DNA of 64,000 nucleotides from Zhengella sedimenti (GTDB lineage: Bacteria; Pseudomonadota; Alphaproteobacteria; Rhizobiales; Rhizobiaceae): positions 620,001 to 684,000 of the forward strand of contig NZ_JBKFFP010000001.1 of the NCBI RefSeq assembly GCF_046506625.1, written 5' to 3'. Shown here piece after piece: positions 61,240 to 64,000 of the stretch (the stretch's first letter is position 1; each line of letters begins with the position of its first letter). Both the position numbers and the translations under genes were made by a program. The notes beneath the pieces are model-generated. The model worked only from the letters and a program-made list of their open reading frames with translations. It made no database searches and was not told the origin of the DNA.

Positions 61240-62976
61240 TCAACCTGCCGATTCGCGCCGCTTGCGTTCGGCCTCGTCCCAGGCGGTCAGCGGCTGGTAG
61301 TCGGGCACGAAGCCGAGGCCCTTCATGGCGTCGGACGACACCGCGTCCTGCGACGTGACAATGTCGATCACCGCCGGCGCATGGGCAAGGGCCCGTTCGA
61401 TGGCGCCTTTCAGGTCGGCCGGTTCTTCCACCCGTTCGCCATGGGCGCCAAGCGCCCGGGCCATGGCCGCGTAGTCGGAATGGCGTAGCGTCGTGCCGAC
61501 CACGCGGCCGCCATAGTTGGCCTCCTGGTCGTAGCGCTCGATGTTCCAGGCGGCATTGTTGGACACGATGAAGACGGCCCTGGCGCCGTGGCGCACGGCC
61601 GTGTCGATCTCCATGGCGTTGATGCCGAAAGCGCCGTCGCCATTAACCGAAATGACCTGCCGGTCCGGAAAGGCAAGGGCCGCGGCCACGGCGAAGGGCA
61701 CGCCGACGCCGAGGCAGCCGAAGGCGCCGGCGTCCATGTAGGTGCGCGCTTCCAGCCCGACGCGGGCGAAGCTCAGCAGGTCGCCGCCATCGGCAATGGC
61801 GATATGGTCAGGCGTTGCGACATCACGAAGCGCCTCGAAGACCGCCATCGGGTGGATCTTTCCGTCCGCGCCGCGCTGCGGGGCAGCGCTGGACCGGCCC
61901 TTCGCAATGCGTTCGGCGTGCCTGGCGCACAGTCCGTCAACCCATGCGCCGTCACGCGATCCGGCATCATTGCCCAGCGCGTCGCTCAGCGCGTCGAGCG
62001 CGATGGGGACGCTGGCCAGGATTTCCGGCTGGCCGCGGCGGTTGTCGACCAGTTCGCCAGGCGTATCGGCGATGCGCAGGAAGCGGGCTTCGGGAAAGAC
62101 GGCGGGAGAGCCATAGCCAAGCTGGTAGTCCAGCTTGCGGCCCAGGGTGATGACGAGATCGGCCTGCGCCATGGCGGCCGCGCGCACCGCGCCGACCACG
62201 GCCGGATGACCGGCCGGCACCAGGCCGCGGCTTTCCTGCGTGTCGAGGTAGAGCGCCCCGGTGGCGTCCAGGAAGCGCACGATCTGGTCCGATGCGCCGC
62301 GCGCGCCACGGCCGCTGACGACAAGGGGCCGTCTTGCGGCCCGGATGGCCGCCACGGCCTCGGCGATCCGGTCCGGCTCCGGGACGGCCCGGCGCACCGG
62401 CTTGGGTGCCAGCCAGTCCGACGGGATCAGGTGCGCGGGAACCCGTGTGCGTAACACGTCGGTCGGCACCTCGATATAGGACGGGCCGGGTTCGCCCATG
62501 TCGCCGAACGCCCGCGCGATGGCCTCGTCGAGTTCGCGGATCACCTGTTCGGCAACACGCGCGGTGCGGCAATAGCGGGTGACGGGCCTCAGGATGTCGA
62601 CATGGGGAATGTCCTGCAGGGGCGCCATGTTGGCCTGCGGACGCGAGGTGCAGCCGCCGATCAGCAGCAGGGGGACCCTGGCGAGCGAGGCATTGGCGAT
62701 GCCGGTCACGCAATTGGTGACGCCGGGACCGGCCGTCACCATGGCGACGCCGAGGCTGCCGGTCAGTTCGCCGTGGGCATGGGCCATGTGCACGGCCGCG
62801 CCCTCGTCGCGCACGTCGATGATTCGGATGCCGCGCCGGGCCAGATGATCCCATATCGGCTGGATATGCCCGCCCTGTAGGCCGAAGACACGGTCGATGC
62901 CACGCCTTTCCAGCGCGTGGGCGATCCAGGCGGCGACATTGTCTTCGTCGCGATTGAGATCCTGCATTCCGGTCAT
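61240..62976 (-). CDS. Thiamine diphosphate-dependent decarboxylase/lyase (acetolactate synthase-like)
   Basis: A 578-residue enzyme with the three-domain plan of the acetolactate synthase / oxalyl-CoA decarboxylase / 2-hydroxyacyl-CoA lyase family. The activating Glu58 lies in RIIDVRDEGAAVHMAHAHGE; the ThDP-Mg motif GDGAFGINAMEIDTAVRHGA with the closing NN (FIVSNNAAWN) lies at about 441-475. Three nearby ATGs exist (62982, 62976, 62967); 62976 has AGGAAGGA at the best distance. No regulatory subunit gene is adjacent, so it is probably not the biosynthetic IlvB. An acyl-CoA ligase gene ends 35 bases upstream, suggesting that the substrate may be a CoA ester. The exact reaction is open. Confidence 0.85.
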   Translation of the reverse strand: MTGMQDLNRDEDNVAAWIAHALERRGIDRVFGLQGGHIQPIWDHLARRGIRIIDVRDEGAAVHMAHAHGELTGSLGVAMVTAGPGVTNCVTGIANASLARVPLLLIGGCTSRPQANMAPLQDIPHVDILRPVTRYCRTARVAEQVIRELDEAIARAFGDMGEPGPSYIEVPTDVLRTRVPAHLIPSDWLAPKPVRRAVPEPDRIAEAVAAIRAARRPLVVSGRGARGASDQIVRFLDATGALYLDTQESRGLVPAGHPAVVGAVRAAAMAQADLVITLGRKLDYQLGYGSPAVFPEARFLRIADTPGELVDNRRGQPEILASVPIALDALSDALGNDAGSRDGAWVDGLCARHAERIAKGRSSAAPQRGADGKIHPMAVFEALRDVATPDHIAIADGGDLLSFARVGLEARTYMDAGAFGCLGVGVPFAVAAALAFPDRQVISVNGDGAFGINAMEIDTAVRHGARAVFIVSNNAAWNIERYDQEANYGGRVVGTTLRHSDYAAMARALGAHGERVEEPADLKGAIERALAHAPAVIDIVTSQDAVSSDAMKGLGFVPDYQPLTAWDEAERKRRESAG

Positions 62977-63011
62977 GGTCATTCCTTCCTGAAATCTTTT
63001 TCCGCCGCCGG

Positions 63012-64000
63012 TCAGGCCGGGCGTCCGGCCAGCATGTCGCGCAGCACGCGGTGAAGGATCTTGCCGGTCGTGTTGCGCGGCATTTCCTCCGGTGAAAGGA
63101 ACACGACCGCACGCGGCCGCTTGTAGCCCGCCAACCGGTCGCGCGACCACGCGATGAGGTCCTCGGCGGTCAACGTGGACCCTGCGCGAAGCACCACGGC
63201 GGCGGCGACACGCTCCCCCCACTTGTCGTCCGGCTGGCCGACCACGGCGACATCCTTGACGTCCGGGTGCTGGCCGAGCACGGCCTCGACCTCGGTCGGG
63301 TAAACGTTCTCGCCACCGGTGATGATCAGGTTCTTCTTGCGGTCGATCAGGCGGATGTAGCCGTCGGCATCGCGGATCGCCATGTCGCCAACGGACAGAT
63401 AGTCGCCGCGCATCGCTTCGGCCGTGTTTTCCGGCAGGTTCCAGTAGCCGTCGAAGGCATAGGGGCCGCAGGAGAAGAGTTCGCCGGGCTGGCCGTCGGC
63501 CACTTCGTTGCCGTCGTCGTCCAGCAGGCGGATGGGCATGGACCCCACCACCTCGCGGCCGACCGTGCCGAGATGGTCGAACTGCTCGTCCGGGTGCAGC
63601 ATGGTGACCCATCCGGCCTCGGTCGAGCCATAGAGTTCGAACAAGCCGGAATTGGGGAACATCTCCATCACCGCGCGCTTGGTCTCCGCCCGTGCCGGAG
63701 CCGACGAAATCATCAGCTTTTCGACGCGGCCGAAACCGGCGTCGCCGCGTTCGGCCTCGGGCACGTCGAGCAACATCATGAAATGCGTCGGCGTGAGCGA
63801 GGTGAAGGTCACGCCCAGTTCGCCGATGGTCCGCAGGCACAGTGCGGGGTCGAAATTGGCGCGGTTGAACACCGTTACCGTCCCGCCGATGGACAGGAAG
63901 GACGTGAAGAAGTTCAGCGAATTGGCATGGCACATGGGCATGACAAGCAGCGCGTCGTCCTTGCGCTTCAGGCTCAACTCGACCTGCGTCATCAGCGCGA
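63012..64000 (-). CDS. Acyl-CoA synthetase (AMP-forming), 5' end outside window
   Basis: The C-terminal 329 or so residues of a class I adenylate-forming ligase. Present are FTSLTPTHFMMLLDVPEAER, FELYGSTEAGWVTMLHP (motif with the adenine-binding YGSTE), the GD region LSVGDMAIRDADGYIRLIDR, then KKNLIITGGENVYPTEVE, and the catalytic lysine in MPRNTTGKILHRVLRD. The P-loop TSG(S/T)TGxPKG must lie beyond base 64000. An internal ATG at 63992 is not the true start, since the frame stays open to the edge. It belongs to the medium/long-chain or aromatic acyl-CoA ligase branch; substrate unknown. First visible gene of the ligase-ThDP enzyme-peroxiredoxin operon. Confidence 0.88.
   Translation of the reverse strand, partial: ALMTQVELSLKRKDDALLVMPMCHANSLNFFTSFLSIGGTVTVFNRANFDPALCLRTIGELGVTFTSLTPTHFMMLLDVPEAERGDAGFGRVEKLMISSAPARAETKRAVMEMFPNSGLFELYGSTEAGWVTMLHPDEQFDHLGTVGREVVGSMPIRLLDDDGNEVADGQPGELFSCGPYAFDGYWNLPENTAEAMRGDYLSVGDMAIRDADGYIRLIDRKKNLIITGGENVYPTEVEAVLGQHPDVKDVAVVGQPDDKWGERVAAAVVLRAGSTLTAEDLIAWSRDRLAGYKRPRAVVFLSPEEMPRNTTGKILHRVLRDMLAGRPA

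Noticed and set aside
62977..63933. Upstream extension of the ThDP enzyme frame into the acyl-CoA ligase gene
   Set aside because: The extension lacks any domain and overlaps the ligase in another frame; a clear ribosome site marks the start at 62976.

Overview
The window looks like a piece of the core chromosome of a high-GC alphaproteobacterium, most likely of the order Hyphomicrobiales (Rhizobiales). The evidence is gene order and family type: ffh, chorismate mutase and rpsP in a row; an atpHAGDC operon without the membrane-sector genes; an approximately 1,590-residue NAD-glutamate dehydrogenase; htpX, rsmB, a heparinase-like gene and purH in a row; and rplU, rpmA, GNAT, obgE, proB, proA, nadD, rsfS, rlmH, envC, ctpA, a YibQ-like gene and rppH all on one strand. 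The genus is not decidable from this sequence. I saw no insertion sequence, prophage, CRISPR array or toxin-antitoxin pair. Almost everything is vertically inherited housekeeping DNA.

Layout. 0-4.3 kb: carbonic anhydrase tail, a secreted NTF2-like protein, a lytic transglycosylase, then ffh, chorismate mutase and rpsP. 4.3-16.2 kb: an MFS permease, NAD-glutamate dehydrogenase, an AhpD-like protein, typA coupled to a CAT-like acyltransferase, dxr and an aldo/keto reductase. 16.3-24.1 kb: a Tat-exported PhoD-type phosphatase and the htpX-rsmB-heparinase-purH run. 24.2-25.4 kb: a DUF1674/SDHAF4-like gene, a secreted thermonuclease and a 21-codon ORF with a full-length Shine-Dalgarno match. 25.4-29.7 kb: the acetate module (acs; DUF4212 plus ActP symporter). 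29.8-39.1 kb: yggS, leuS, lptE, an orphan hybrid histidine kinase, transaldolase and priA. 39.2-43.1 kb: the most accessory-looking stretch, with an ion channel carrying a zinc ribbon, two secreted unknowns, two small membrane proteins and an HTH regulator. 43.3-48.4 kb: the F1 ATP synthase operon. 48.4-60.0 kb: the long minus-strand ribosome, proline and cell-division cluster. 60.0-64.0 kb: divergent rplU and tRNA-Ser promoters, then an acyl-CoA ligase, ThDP enzyme and peroxiredoxin operon running off the right edge.

How the genes work together. Acs and ActP/DUF4212 form an acetate uptake and activation unit. EnvC and CtpA are an overlapping cell-envelope pair. ObgE, L27, L21, RsfS, RlmH, TypA, RsmB and LeuRS are ribosome or translation functions. 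ProB and ProA make proline. The rightmost operon probably activates and cleaves or condenses an acyl substrate of unknown identity.

No clear new defence or mobile system is present. The signals I would look at again are small: the 21-codon ORF with a 15-nt anti-SD complement (25.2 kb), the twin 43-nt hairpin repeats after purH (18.1 kb), the heptad-repeat hairpin in the atpD-atpC gap (47.9 kb), the helix-hairpin-helix tail on L21, and the zinc ribbon on the ion channel. Promoter and terminator calls were made by eye.
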